Source of the DNA: Ceratotherium simum simum
Taxonomy: Eukaryota > Chordata > Mammalia > Perissodactyla > Rhinocerotidae
Assembly: GCF_000283155.1 (NCBI RefSeq)
Contig: NW_004454177.1
Location: 25,063,554 to 25,127,553 of the forward strand
Length of the DNA: 64,000 bases
Reading direction: 5' to 3'
The translations under genes and the position numbers were made by a program. Below are positions 44,515 to 56,048 of this stretch, one piece after another (the first letter of the stretch is position 1; every line of letters begins with the position of its first letter). The notes beneath the pieces are model-generated. The model was given only the letters and a program-made list of their open reading frames with translations. It was not told where the DNA came from and made no database searches.

Positions 44515-45850
44515 ACAAAAGCCCTCCATATTCCTTTCTGCTGCCTCTTCATTTTTCTGCGCTCCTTTTAAGCCATACTCCTTGAAAAAGTTCTTCAAAA
44601 ACCCTGACCCTCACTTTTACTCTTTTCATTCTTCTGTCTTGAACACATTCCAATCAGGTTTTTGTCTCTACATTTCTGATGGAATAGCTCTTCAAAGCCG
44701 TCAGTGATATCCAGTCGTCCATTCCAACGGTCAGTTCTCAACTCATCTTACATGACTTATCAGCAACATGGAATCCGTTGATCACTCGCTTCTCCTTGAC
44801 ACACTTTCTTCGCTTGGCTTTCAGGACACCACTCTTTCATGGTTCTCAGTCTCTTTCGCTGGTTTCTTCTTTATCTACCAGACTTCTAAACAATGGGATG
44901 CCCAGAGATCAGTCTTTGAACCTCTTCTTTTCTTCATCTGCACTCACTCCCTAGGTGATAACATCCAAATTCATGGCTTTAAATATCTTCTCTATGCTGA
45001 CAACTCCATAATTTATATTTTTAGCCTGGATCTCTCTCCTGAACACCAGACTCATATATCAAGTTGCTTACCTGACAGCTACACTTGGATGTGTTAAGCA
45101 TCTCAACTTTGACATATCCCAAGTTAAATTTTTTATTTCCAACCGCCCGCAACTCCCCTCAAAACCAAAAGCAAAGCAAAACTGTTTGTCTCACAGTCTT
45201 CCCATCTCAGAAAATGATAACTCTGTACTTCCCTTTGCTCAGGCCAAAAATCTTATAGTTGCCCTTGATGCCTTTCTTTCTCTCTCATTCCACGTCCAGT
45301 CCATCGGTTAACTTTAATGGCTCTGCCTCTGAGTCTATCTGGAATCCAGCCACTTCCCACTGCCTCCACCCTGGTCCAAATCACTCTCTCTCCCCTGAAT
45401 TATTCCTTATAACCTTCCTACAGGACCACTCCGCCCCCTCCACCACCACCACCACCACCTTTCCCTCTTGTTCTGCACCAGCCGCCTAGGTTGCTATCCG
45501 TGCTTGAGATATACCCAACATGCTCCTACCTCAAGACTTCAGGAATTTCAGGACTTGGAATTCCTCCAGCTGTCTCTTTACTGCCTTCAGGTCAATCGTC
45601 ATATTATCTCACATGTCTTCTCTGATCAGCCTACCCCCTCCAACCCACATGTCCAGCACACCCGATGCCCCATTCCTGCTTTCTCTTTCTTTATAGCGCT
45701 CTCATCATATGATATATTATTTGTTCATATGTTTATTATCTGTCTTCCTACAGTAAAATATCTGCTTCATGAGGGCTAAGACTCTGTTTTATTTACTGCT
45801 TCAACCCCAGTACATGGCACAGTAGGAACTCAAAATATATTTTTTGAATG
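44515..45850 (+). mobile_element. LINE L2, long 3' copy including reverse transcriptase region
   Basis: The longest repeat in the window. It reads in L2 order: CCTTGAAAAAGTTCTTCAAA, ACATTCCAATCAGGTTTTTG, CACTTTCTTCGCTTGGCTTT, CATGGCTTTAAATATCTTCT, then the post-RT region, CTGCCTCCACCCTGGTCCAA, the 3' UTR blocks and GGCACAGTAGGAACTCAAAA with TTTTTTGAATGG at the end. A (CCA)n patch lies at 45437-45460. Confidence 0.9.
44700..45100 (+). pseudogene. Decayed L2 reverse transcriptase domain
   Basis: This is the RT part of the L2 ORF2 protein, which once made cDNA at the insertion site. One frame (44768-45097) stays open for 109 codons and reads SVDHSLLLDTLSSLGF, then SVFEPLLF, SLGDNIQ and GFKYLLYADN. 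The catalytic YADD box is YADN (about 44993-45004). The upstream motif A aspartate codon is lost and a frameshift lies near 44763-44775, since HDLSA is in another frame. The frame stops at a TAA inside the conserved WM segment. It cannot encode an active enzyme. Confidence 0.87.
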
Positions 45851-45972
45851 GAAGGTAGGAAAGAAGGAAGGAAGAGAGGAAGCAGAACGGAAGGAGGGAG
45901 GGAGGCAGAGAGGAAAGAAGGGAGGGAGAAAGGAAGGAAGGAAGGAAGGAAAGAGGGAGGGAAGGAAGGAAA
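45847..45972. repeat. GGAA/GGGA-rich polypurine microsatellite
   Basis: About 125 bases nearly all purine on the plus strand, with GGAA and GGGA units and a regular (GGAA)n core at about 45931-45952. It begins exactly where the L2 tail ends, suggesting expansion of the L2 terminal tetranucleotide. Opposed open frames (45793-46090) are pure low-complexity reading. Confidence 0.93.
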
Positions 45973-46083
45973 ATCCATTTTCATGATCTTAGAGTGTAGT
46001 TCAGTTTTTAACATTTCATTTACGTGCAATTTTTCAGAAATTAGGAGTTGTGTAAACCAAGGCACACCTGTCCATTCAAACTG

Positions 46084-46305
46084 GTTCTGAATTTGCCATT
46101 TACTAACTGAGGGATATTGTGCAATTTAGTTAATTTCTCTAAAAGCCTCATTTTCCTCATCCAAGAAATGGGGGGAATGGTAAAATATGCCTCAAAAGAC
46201 TGTTGTGAAGATTAAACAGGGTAATACCTTTGAATTGTTTGATAATATGCCTCATACTTAGCAAGCCCTCCATATACATTGATTATTATTATTATTACTG
46301 GTTAC
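46084..46305 (+). mobile_element. SINE MIR
   Basis: Sense MIR: TTTGCCATTTACTAACTGAG, AAGCCTCATTTTCCTCATCC, GACTGTTGTGAAGATTAAAC, then a TTATTATTATTATTA end. Confidence 0.88.
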
Positions 46306-47309
46306 TCCTCATATATTTCATCTTACTAAATTATTTTTAAAATTACTACAGCTTAGTATTATTTTCAGAATTGTAAACTTTATATGGTTCCCATATATCA
46401 CAAGAAAGGACAACTGGAAACATTTGACTGGTTCTCCCCCCACCCTTTTTTTTTTAGCTATTTAACAGATCTTTTCCATAGAATTTTCACTCTGTTCTTC
46501 CTGTTATGTGTTCTAATCTGAAAGTGGTCTAAATCAAAAGTGTAGTCTTTTCTTCTTTTCCAGAATACTAACAGTGTATAGCATATCCACTCTTTTCTTT
46601 ATGTTCCTAAAGCTCATAATTTCATACAAATGAAACCTAGGAAAAGCATTCTGGGTATTTGTATCTAAATGGACATAACGAGCCCTCTATTTATTTCCAA
46701 AAGCCCTTGTAACATAATTATCATAGTTAGCTTACATCCTCACAATTAATGTTCCTCTAAGGATCTGACTACCTCTGCCAGATAGGATGGTATGTGCTCC
46801 CTTCAAACTTGGGGAGGGGGAGATTCAAAACATCAGCAGAAGTAAGGTATAAGAGGCATAGTGGAGGGGCAGCATGGCTATTAAGGGTCCTGAATCTGGT
46901 GCAGGTGGTAATTTGATGATCTGATCACCAGAGAGCTTCCTGCCACTGGGAGGAACAGGATGGTCAGAATGAGTCTTTGATCTCCAGCTTTTATCTTCTA
47001 GTCTTTCTCTCCCCTCTGTTTCACTTTCTTGCTCTCTGCTCCTTCTCAACATGAACTATCCCCACCTGCCACCCCCAGCCCCCCTCCAGCCCTGCCCCCA
47101 AATACAAGTAGGCCGTGTCTGTTCTCATGACTAGTCAGAGAGCAGTTCCAGATTCAGGTAATAAGTTGAAATACAACATTTCATTGAATGGAACTATCTA
47201 AGATTATCTACACAGACACAGAGACCCAATCTGAAGTACCGATAAGAGCTGATCCCTGAGTCCATTCAGTTTAAGTAAAGATTAAGGTCTGAGCAAAAAG
47301 ACTTTAGAA
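46306..47309. other. Unique sequence
   Basis: C-rich patches at 46433-46445 and 47060-47100. No repeat family or exon recognised. Confidence 0.4.
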
Positions 47310-47355
47310 TCAGCCTGATGTTGCACTTAAAGTCAGCCTGATGTTGCACTTAAAG
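47310..47355. repeat. Perfect 23-bp tandem duplication
   Basis: TCAGCCTGATGTTGCACTTA-AAG occurs at 47310-47332 and again at 47333-47355 without a mismatch, which implies a recent event. Confidence 0.96.
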
Positions 47356-47529
47356 GCAGCCAAAAATGCCATTTTTATGTATATTCACTAGGGATTGCCC
47401 TCCTTAACCTCCTTTGTTAAGGCTCTGGAAGCCACAAATGTGTGGTCTCTGATGTATACCTCTCCCAAAATTATATTCTTTCTTTTAACCTGTAATGACA
47501 TGAGAAGTTAAGTAATAGTTATAATGGTC

Positions 47530-47718
47530 ACCAAGGTTAACTGAGCCTTGTTAATATGAAGCACTTCATATGCATTATCTCCTTTAATCCCTACGTTCAT
47601 GATCTCCATTTTAGTAATGAGAAAAACAGAGATCTTAAGACGGGAGTAACTTGCCTAAAATTTAAACACAGGTCTGTCTAAGTGCAAAGTCTAAATTCTA
47701 AACAACTATGCCATAATT
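47530..47718 (-). mobile_element. SINE MIR
   Basis: Antisense MIR: GAAGCACTTCATATGCATTA, TCTCCTTTAATCCCTACGTT, GTAACTTGCCTAAAATTTAA. Confidence 0.78.
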
Positions 47719-47964
47719 CCTGCAGGAAAGTAACTTATTTTTCAGTTCATTTCGGCTTATGTCTTCCCTGCAGTATGGAGAATCTTCTACACATTTTGAC
47801 ATACATGGGTCATAACTAATATGCCTCCATAACTAATAACTGCCTTTTTTTTTTCATTCTTAGCACTTTCATTTTATTGTTCTTTGCACTTCCACATTTA
47901 TTGGATTGGCTCAATAGAAAACATGTCTACAGCTTCATGCTTTTATTTTAGCCAACTGGAGTAC

Positions 47965-48160
47965 AGTGTTTACAGAATGATTTTTACACATATTATCTCA
48001 TATACTATACTGGGAATTAAGCATCATACTACTTTTACAGATCAGGAAACTGCAGTTCAGAAAAATGAAACAACTTAATGTCATATTACTCCTATATCAA
48101 ATGCAGGCCCTATAGCTCCAAATTGTATATTTGTTGCACTAGACTACATTGCTTCATATT
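47965..48160 (-). mobile_element. SINE MIR
   Basis: Antisense MIR: TTTACACATATTATCTCATA, TTACAGATCAGGAAACTGCA, GTTCAGAAAAATGAAACAAC. Confidence 0.75.
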
Positions 48161-48251
48161 TCCGTATTATGTGCCAATGGTATATATTGACCACTGCTTT
48201 ATAACAAAGACTCTGGCTGAGTTAGTTCTGTATTATTTTTTATACTGATAT

Positions 48252-48492
48252 TATAGCAGGGCTCTGAAGTCGGGCTGCCTGAGTTAGAATTTTGGCTCCA
48301 TGGCTTACCATCTAGATGAATTATTTACCATCTCTAAATGTCCGTTTTCTCATCTGTAAAATGGGGATACTAATACAGCTTATCATGAAAGGTTGTTACA
48401 GTTATGAAATATGATAGTGTATAAAGCACCCAGCGTAGTGACTGATGGTTAGAAAGTTCCCAACACATGATAGCTTTTACTGTTATTTATGG
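48252..48492 (+). mobile_element. SINE MIR
   Basis: Sense MIR: GGGCTCTGAAGTCGGGCTGC, GTTTTCTCATCTGTAAAATG, TAAAGCACCCAGCGTAGTGA. Confidence 0.9.
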
Positions 48493-49022
48493 ATAATGAC
48501 TCAAATAAACATGTATTGGAATTTCTCTGAGATTTCCACACCCCATGATTTAGAAATTGTTCTAATGTTCCATGCCATCTACACATAGTTTTAGTGTCTC
48601 TTAACTTGTAATTGATTTAGAACTTTGCCCTAAGACTTTGACATAAGCCTCCAAATGTTATGAGTTTACCTTCTAATTGGAAAGAGATTGAGGATAAGCA
48701 GACCAGTTCAAACCAAATATTGTGTTTTAAAAGTAATTTGTGTGTGGTGAAGTCAATTTACCCTTACTACAGAGATACATAGAACCAGCACATAACCAAT
48801 AGAGTAGGGTTATTAAAAGTTGAATTGAAAGAAAATAATCAGATTGATTGGTTTGTAAGAATATAGTCTAAGACCATCTCAAACCCTGAAAGCTTTCCTC
48901 CTATAGTATGTCATTGCTTTCCTTCACAGTTCAGAGTTCACTTTTGTTAGTTTTAAATGTTGATCCCAGAGGGCTCCAGTTAAAAAATGTTCATTTTCTG
49001 AATGGGGTTTCCTAATAGGCTG

Positions 49023-49068
49023 CTTTGATCTTAACATGAGTCAACGACCATTACGTCATCCCCGTCAT
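49023..49068. promoter_or_regulatory. Cluster of TCF/LEF-, AP-1- and CRE-like sites
   Basis: Within 46 bp: CTTTGATC (49024-49031; TCF/LEF-like), a perfect AP-1 TGAGTCA (49037-49043) and TTACGTCA (49051-49058; CRE/ATF-like). The CpGs in the CRE-like site and nearby CCCCGTCAT survive in a CpG-poor region. Function is inferred from motifs only. Confidence 0.4.
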
Positions 49069-50039
49069 ATACATTTGGGTGAAGAGCTTCGTTACCAATA
49101 ATAAGGTAGTCTTTTTGTTTGTAGAATGTCATTGTCATTTCCCTTTCCTTAGTGAATGTAACTTAGTTTAAAGAAATTACAGCTGGACGCTAAAATGCTG
49201 AGTACACTTGGGACAATTACATAGTTCATATTTTGTGATTGAATTCACCCTTTAGTTTTTATATCGTAGACATACTAGTTAAAATTTTCTAACCGAACTA
49301 CTGGAGACATGCCATTACTTAATTCTGACCAGTTTGAAAAGAGAAGTTAATATATACAAAGAATCTTCAGGGTTACCTCATTTTCTTTTTTGTTAAATGT
49401 GATGTTTGTTATTGAAAAACAATATAGTTGTTGTTAATATCATTGACTTCCCTTGGTAGTTTTGTTGTTGTTATTTTCATTAACCCTTGCCCCTTGCCTC
49501 CTAGAAACCTGTGTTTCATACCTACTTTTTCTCTTCACCTGATCTCCTAGTTCACAGGTAACATGATTATCATCAGTGATATTTACATGTTGAAAGAGAA
49601 AAAAATAGAATCTCCAAGTCAATTTATTAAGATGAATACATATACCATTGCATGACCAGCTAAGATCGATAAATACTATCTGGTCAAGCAACTAAAAACA
49701 CGCAACAAAGGGGAGCACTGAATAAAATGATAACAATGTTAGTTAACATTACAACTCTGTTGCTTTTTGAAACAGAATTATTTGAAAGAGGATTTCTGAA
49801 AATATTTTTATTGCTTTTCAAAGCATGGTGCTTTGTCAACATAGAAGCTATTTTTATGTAGAAACAGTAGTGAAGGTATCTTATTTTCACTGCATGACTA
49901 AATTATATCAACTTATCATTGTGTTGCTTAAGGAAACAAACGAATTTCAAAGCTTTATTTAGTAAACAGTGTTTAATCAATTTCTTATACAGTCTTTGAA
50001 CTTAATCTAGTAAGCAGATGTGGAGTTAACGGCTTATTA

Positions 50040-50560
50040 TGTTCTCACTCCCTATATCCATTCAGAGTCTGCCAGGCTCAGAATAAAAGTCAAGACATGT
50101 GCACATAGAAACTCTGTAGATGTTTGTAGCATTTGAAATTAAAATAGTGAGAAGGCTGCCTGGGCATCCCATCAGACATGGCACAGTGGAGCACAGAGAC
50201 AGGAAATATGCCAGACTGCCTCTGCAGGAGGCTGCTGAGAACACGTGCATCAAGGAACAAGGAACTGCTTAATGATTAATCACTGTCAACCTTTGTTCTC
50301 GTTAAAGACTTGATTGTTGGACAAGGCTTGTAATGAGGGACTGTTTTGGTGTCTGTTGCTATGAGATTGTGTTCACTGATCCTCAGTTGATGTAAGCCGC
50401 TGTTCCCTTTTTGCCCAAGTCGAATAAACCTGAATGAAAATGCTCTAACAGTGCCTGCTAGTGGTGCTTTAAGAAGAGGCTCTGGACATTCTGTTTACCA
50501 AATGTTACCCCAGCCCAGAAATAGAGAACAGATATCCAGGAGTTTGGCTTGGCTGAATTT
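50040..50560. promoter_or_regulatory. Candidate enhancer-like unique block
   Basis: Unique, less AT-rich than its surroundings. Holds an E-box CACGTG (50242-50247), the palindromic homeodomain-type TGATTAATCA (50273-50282) and an HMG-type CCTTTGTTCT (50290-50299) within 60 bp. No repeat is present. Function is inference. Confidence 0.35.
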
Positions 50561-53500
50561 TGGCATGGGAGATTTTACCAAAATAATAATAAAAAAAAAA
50601 GTTTGATAATAAAAGCAGTAGATATAAGTCGATTTTAAGGTAGTAATATTATAAAGACTCTCCCCCAACCACACACATACACACAAACACCTTCTCTTTT
50701 TTGCAAACACAGATATTCAGAAATCAAAATTAGAAGTTATGTTACCATTTCTCTTGCCTTCTATAAATAAAATATTGAATTGTGCTTTTCAAACCAAATG
50801 CTTAACCACCAAATTGTGTGGGAGGCTGAAGTATGTGTTGGCATTTTCCTAAAGGCTAAAAAATCCCACTTACTCTGTCATTGATTAGTTGGTTATGGAC
50901 TTTTGCATAACCATTTTTGAATCTTTATTTTACTGCTGTAAAAGATCAATGGAACATTTTAAAGGAGGAAGAAACACTATTTTTAAATGTAAAATATTAT
51001 TCTTCTGGGTTGAAGTGACCTTAAAAAACTCTAAAATTCTTACAAACATCATTGCATCATTATCATGAAATTACTTTTAAAATATATACTGATGTGAAAG
51101 TACTAAAAGATATAGAATAACTAAAACTGTTGGTGATATTCTCAGATTATACCTACCACCTCCTAGCCAAAAATATTTCTCTCTAACAAATAAAGCCTGC
51201 TCTAGTTTTCTGATGTCTGCATGAAGCAGCTTTTCTTCTGGTTTACATCATATATAACTATTTGATTCAAATTATATACATCAAAATGTCATATGTTCCT
51301 ATTCTTCTCTTCTTTTTATTCTATATGCCTCTTAACTCATCCACAGTGTAATCAGAGAAGTTGAGTAGGGACTGTTTGGACTTCCAGGAATCTAAAATGT
51401 AGCCTCTGTTGGCATCCTATGTCTCTACCTAGTCTACAGGTAGCTATGAATGTTCCACTGATATCAGAACCTATCCTGTGTAACTCAGGAACCTGCCTCT
51501 TCCAGGGAGCCCCCTACACATAAAGGTAGGAAGGGACCTGGGTAAGTCCAGTTGATCTGCCCCTGCATCTCCCAGTAGATTTGCTCTAGATCCTCCCCAA
51601 CAGGAAAACCAGTTTTTCATTTAAATCTCTAAATAGAAATCCAATTTGCTTGGCAAAATAGTCACAATATATAACCTGTAAACACTTCAGTTTTCACAGT
51701 CTAATCTCTATGTTTATATATGTATCCACATGTCATTAAAGACATAGAATGTAAATTTTCTCTGGCCACAGTATTTATCTCTTGAAGTTACAATGGGGAA
51801 ATATCCTAAATTAAGACAGAAATCAGGAGGTTTACAATGATAATGATAATTATAACTGGTTTGGTCATTTAAGACATAGTACGGTTTGCAGTAAGTAGAT
51901 CATCCGCAGAGCTACAAATTGTTCCTGATTCAGTTCACGGAAGTGCCACCCTCTAAGGAATATCTTTCAATAAGCCATGCTTTATAAATCTTGGTAGGCC
52001 TGATTGTTTTTTTATCCTTGACCATAGATATAAATGTTAAGGAATACCTGACCATTTTGTAAGGTAGATCCTTGAACAGATATCCTTGGACAATATTTCT
52101 AGTAGCTAGCATAAAATCCTGGGGGAAAGAAAACATCAAAATAAATCATTCTCTCTACAACGTTGTAAATTATTATTTGCATTTAAATAGAAACACTACA
52201 GGCGTCCTTTACTGTAATAGACGCTTACAGGTAAATTACCATACTTTTCATGGCTTCCCTAAGAAGTGAAGGGATCATATATCAATGCCCATGTTATTTT
52301 TTCCTACCCTTTAAAGACTAATGTAGTAGTGAGTACACAAGTTAGTTTACTGATGTTAAATTTGACTAAAAGTTATTCACCACATACCAATAGCCTCTCT
52401 TTGATCTTTTATAAGTAATAAATATAATTAAACTACTAAAATAAACTATATTATCCAGATTTATTCCTTTTCCTCTAAAAACAGTGAACATCCCACTTTC
52501 TTTTATGACCAAGGATCAGGTGAAATCCAAAGATTAATATCTTCTTGGAATGGAAAGCTAGAGCAGAGTATATGAATGAATGGTATGTTACCTGGGAGAA
52601 AACCATGAACCCAGCCACCAAAAAAATGATGAAGGTAGAGTAAAAAAAATGTTTGGGAAAAATTCAGATTTAATTGAAAAATAAAGGAAAAGTCGAAGCG
52701 CTAGGGTGTAGAAGGATTGCTATACATGAGAATAGCCATCTTCAGTGTTAAGTGATATGTATTTATTTTAAAGGAAATGAATTGTCCTTCCTTTTATATG
52801 ATTTATATAGCTAGTCAGTTGGGCATTAGCATTACATCTAACAATGTTATTTTTTTCTAAAGAGCTCAAAATACTTTAGCTTAATTAACCCTCAAAATAT
52901 TTATTAACCACCTTTTTAAAATGGAATACTGATGCTTGCCCAATACCTTGAAAAAGGCAACTTATAAAAATGATGCTAGAATCTCAGTGGTGTCAATACA
53001 GCTCTGTCTACAAAGAAAAAACTGAAGTCAAGACCCGGCAAAGTTTTAGATAAAACTGGTAAACTTCAACTAAAAATCTATCAAGTAAATCAAGTCCTTG
53101 GATGAAATAATCAAGCTGTGTTTACTAATACCAAAACAACTGGTTGATTCAGTTAACTTAGTTAAATAACTTTTCAAGCCAATTATTTGGTAAGTTGTAG
53201 GCAAAGAAAATAGTTGACCGGTTTTAACTTTCCATGATATTCCATGTTGTGGCATTTCACATACTTGGCCCAAGTTCTGTTAAGTTTGTGGACAGGCTAG
53301 AAATTAAATTTTTTTGTTTCCTTATGTGAATGGCTAGATGACAATATTTTCGAATTATAAAAGGAATCCAATTGGATCAAATTTATTTGCAGTTTTTATT
53401 TAAATATTCGGAAATGCTCAGATATATGCTAAATGAACTGTTATTGGATCCAGCCAGCAGCTGAAAAGCTGTTGCAGTCCCAGATGTATAGCCTTTAAAA

Positions 53501-53974
53501 AAGTACCACGTGGATCTGGAAAGTACAAAACAATGTAAACATTGGTAACTGTACAATATATCAGTCTCCCTTCGTGCATTCTCTCCTGATCAGCAGTTAG
53601 GAACATAAGCCACAAATGTTTACACAATTGAAAAATCACTGGACAGTTGTGTTCAAATCAAGATCTGTTTCCAGTTACAAGTAACAAAATCCAATATAAT
53701 CAACCTACCCAAATTGCTGAGAAAAAAAGGTTAAAAGTTCACATAACTCCATATGTGCTAAGTTTAAGTTCAAGGTTTAAATCATAAGCAAAAAGATTTA
53801 TATAGTATCTTGACTTGATAAATAGTCCCAGGTAAGGTTATTTTATATGATATTTGATATTGATATTTGTCACTTCACTGAAAATCTTTGATATACATGT
53901 TACTTTCTTAATAACACCTAAATAATTGCATATCATGTTCTAAATTAAGATTATCTGACTTTCAAGTAATTACT

Positions 53975-54190
53975 TATTCATTATTTATTTTATGACAAAT
54001 ATATACTGAGTATCTATTTCATGTCAGGTTTATGTGTGCTAGCGGGAATGCATAGATGAATAAAACAGTCCATGTTCTTAAAGTAATAATAGCATAGAAA
54101 GAGAAAACTTACATGTAAATAAGTAATTGATATATTCTATAACAAAGATAAGCAAGATATGATTGGGACTCAAGCAATACCAGTCACCTA
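53975..54190 (-). mobile_element. LINE L2 terminus, antisense
   Basis: CTTATTCATTATTTATTTTA, CTGAGTATCTATTTCATGTC, AATAAAACAGTCCATGTTCT follow antisense L2 order; diverged. Confidence 0.65.
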
Positions 54191-54392
54191 TGTTGGATAG
54201 GTGCCAAGATAGACCTACTTTATTCTGAATTCTCTATTCAGATAATTAATGTAAAGAGTCAGCTTGTGAACTCAAAGTTATACTAGAAATCTTTGTAGAT
54301 GAAAAAATGTCTGAAAAAGTGGTTGACATCTAAAAATAATTTAGACTCTCTACTCCATCTTGTAATTCTAAACAAACAGAAACAGAGAAGCT

Positions 54393-54400
<8 letters not shown>

Positions 54401-54437
<37 letters not shown>
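54401..54437. repeat. (GT)18 microsatellite
   Basis: Uninterrupted alternating GT of 37 bases; likely length-polymorphic. Confidence 0.98.
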
Positions 54438-54439
<2 letters not shown>

Positions 54440-55596
54440 TAAAACATCCCTAATCTTATTACTCAACAGAATTAATAAAAATTTTAGGTACTTTTTTCTA
54501 GATTCATAGCCATAAAGTAACAGCAGATCTGGTAATAGTTGTACAGCTGATTTGATCAATGTAGACAGACAAGATAATCAAACCAAAGAAAGTTGACCTT
54601 CCTCATTCTTCTCTGTGGTAGAATTTTCATTTAAAATTATCATTTTTCTAAAACATTATTTTGGTACTCTGCAGATCAAAATGTGTTTGTATAGTTTGCA
54701 TAAATAAGATTTGGTAAATAACCTGATTTTCTGGGAATTGATCCAAGTGAAACCTCTAATCTTTTGAAGTTCATCTCTTAGTGATTCTTAGGGAGAACTC
54801 AGCTGTTTTGAAGTCCCACTGAAGTATTTAGTGGCTTGCTTTGCTAATCCAAGAGAGACTTCAGGGCTACATTTAACGGAGAACAGATGGCTCCTTTTTT
54901 AATGTCCTTTGTGGTCATTATAATAATACATTCAGAAATAACTAATCATGTCACATTAGAGTAGATAAACACATTCAAAGATATTGACCACAGTCACTAC
55001 ACTGTATCAGTGCATCTAGATTTCCATGTCTGTTAGATGACCTGCAATAATGAAGATATTATCTCATTTCTCATAAGAGGAGATATGTCAGAATTTGTAG
55101 GCTGTTTTGTAGGTTAATATATTTTGTATATTTTAGTGCAGAATGAATATTCAAAGCATAAAAATTATCTCTAGCAAAATATTTTATAGAGATTTTTTAA
55201 CAGAATCAGGAAAAAATACAGACCTTTTTACAGAATCAGTTCAGAAAAGTCAGATGTTAATAGCAAAGCTATGCAGTTCTACATTGTGCCTTCCACACTG
55301 AAGTATATGAACAGATCTAGAATTCAATTTAATACATTTCTCAACATTTCCATCCCCAAGCCTCAATTCCTTTACCTCACTCACTTCAGAAGAAGATAAC
55401 GAGTTTTATTCCCCACTCCCCATTCTCAACCGGATCAATCTAGTTAGTATTTGTTCATTATAGTGGCAAAACCAGTGCATGTCATGAGGTTAGGTTGCAT
55501 TTTAGACTCTATGGAAAAAAAGAAATTGAATTATTTCATCACAGTGGTATTTATTGTTAGCTTGATTCAATAAAAATGGAATTTCAACTATTCTAG
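54438..55596. other. Unique AT-rich sequence
   Basis: No recognised repeat or exon. Confidence 0.4.
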
Positions 55597-55690
55597 CACT
55601 GGAATGGAATTCAGATATTATAATCTAACTTCCATACCTTAAAGTTGGAGAAAGTAAGGCCTAGACAGGTTAAAAGAGAAGACTACAAAA
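55597..55690 (-). mobile_element. MIR-like fragment
   Basis: GGAATTCAGATATTATAATC then GGAGAAAGTAAGGCCTAGAC and AGGTTAAAAGAGAAG resemble an antisense MIR core. Confidence 0.55.
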
Positions 55691-55807
55691 TTATCAAGGT
55701 TCGCAGGTCACATGAAACAGATTCCCACGAGAATCAACGAAATAATGTCATAGTGTATAAGTAAGAAGTAGAAGTAAAAATTGTCAAAGAAAATAATAGT
55801 TTAAAAT

Positions 55808-56048
55808 AAGTACTAACTTTTCTTGTATACCTCCTATGAGCCAGAGACTGTGCCACATTTTTTACCTACATAATCTTATTTAAGCTATACAGCAATTGAA
55901 TGAGGAAGGCACTGTTATTTACCCCTTAATAGATAAGAAACTGAGACATAGAGACTTTTATAATTTACCTAAAAACAAACGATTAGAAAATTATGGAGAA
56001 AGTACTTAAACCTAGGCATTCTGACTACAAGGCTACATTTTTCATCAT
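55808..56048 (-). mobile_element. SINE MIR
   Basis: Antisense MIR: ATACCTCCTATGAGCCAGAG, TACATAATCTTATTTAAGCT, GATAAGAAACTGAGACATAG, ACTTAAACCTAGGCATTCTG. Confidence 0.85.

Larger units (their letters stand above)
48493..53974. other. Repeat-poor, AT-rich non-coding interval
   Basis: In about 5.5 kb I recognise no ERE, L1, L2, MIR or hAT element, unlike the rest of the window. There is no convincing exon. Candidate regulatory motif clusters are listed at 49023-49068 and 50040-50560. Absence of repeats may reflect constraint or simply repeats too old to see. Confidence 0.5.

Noticed and set aside
45793..46090. Open frames rich in G/K/E/R or P/S/L/F across the purine tract
   Set aside because: Translation of a GGAA microsatellite; low-complexity artefact.
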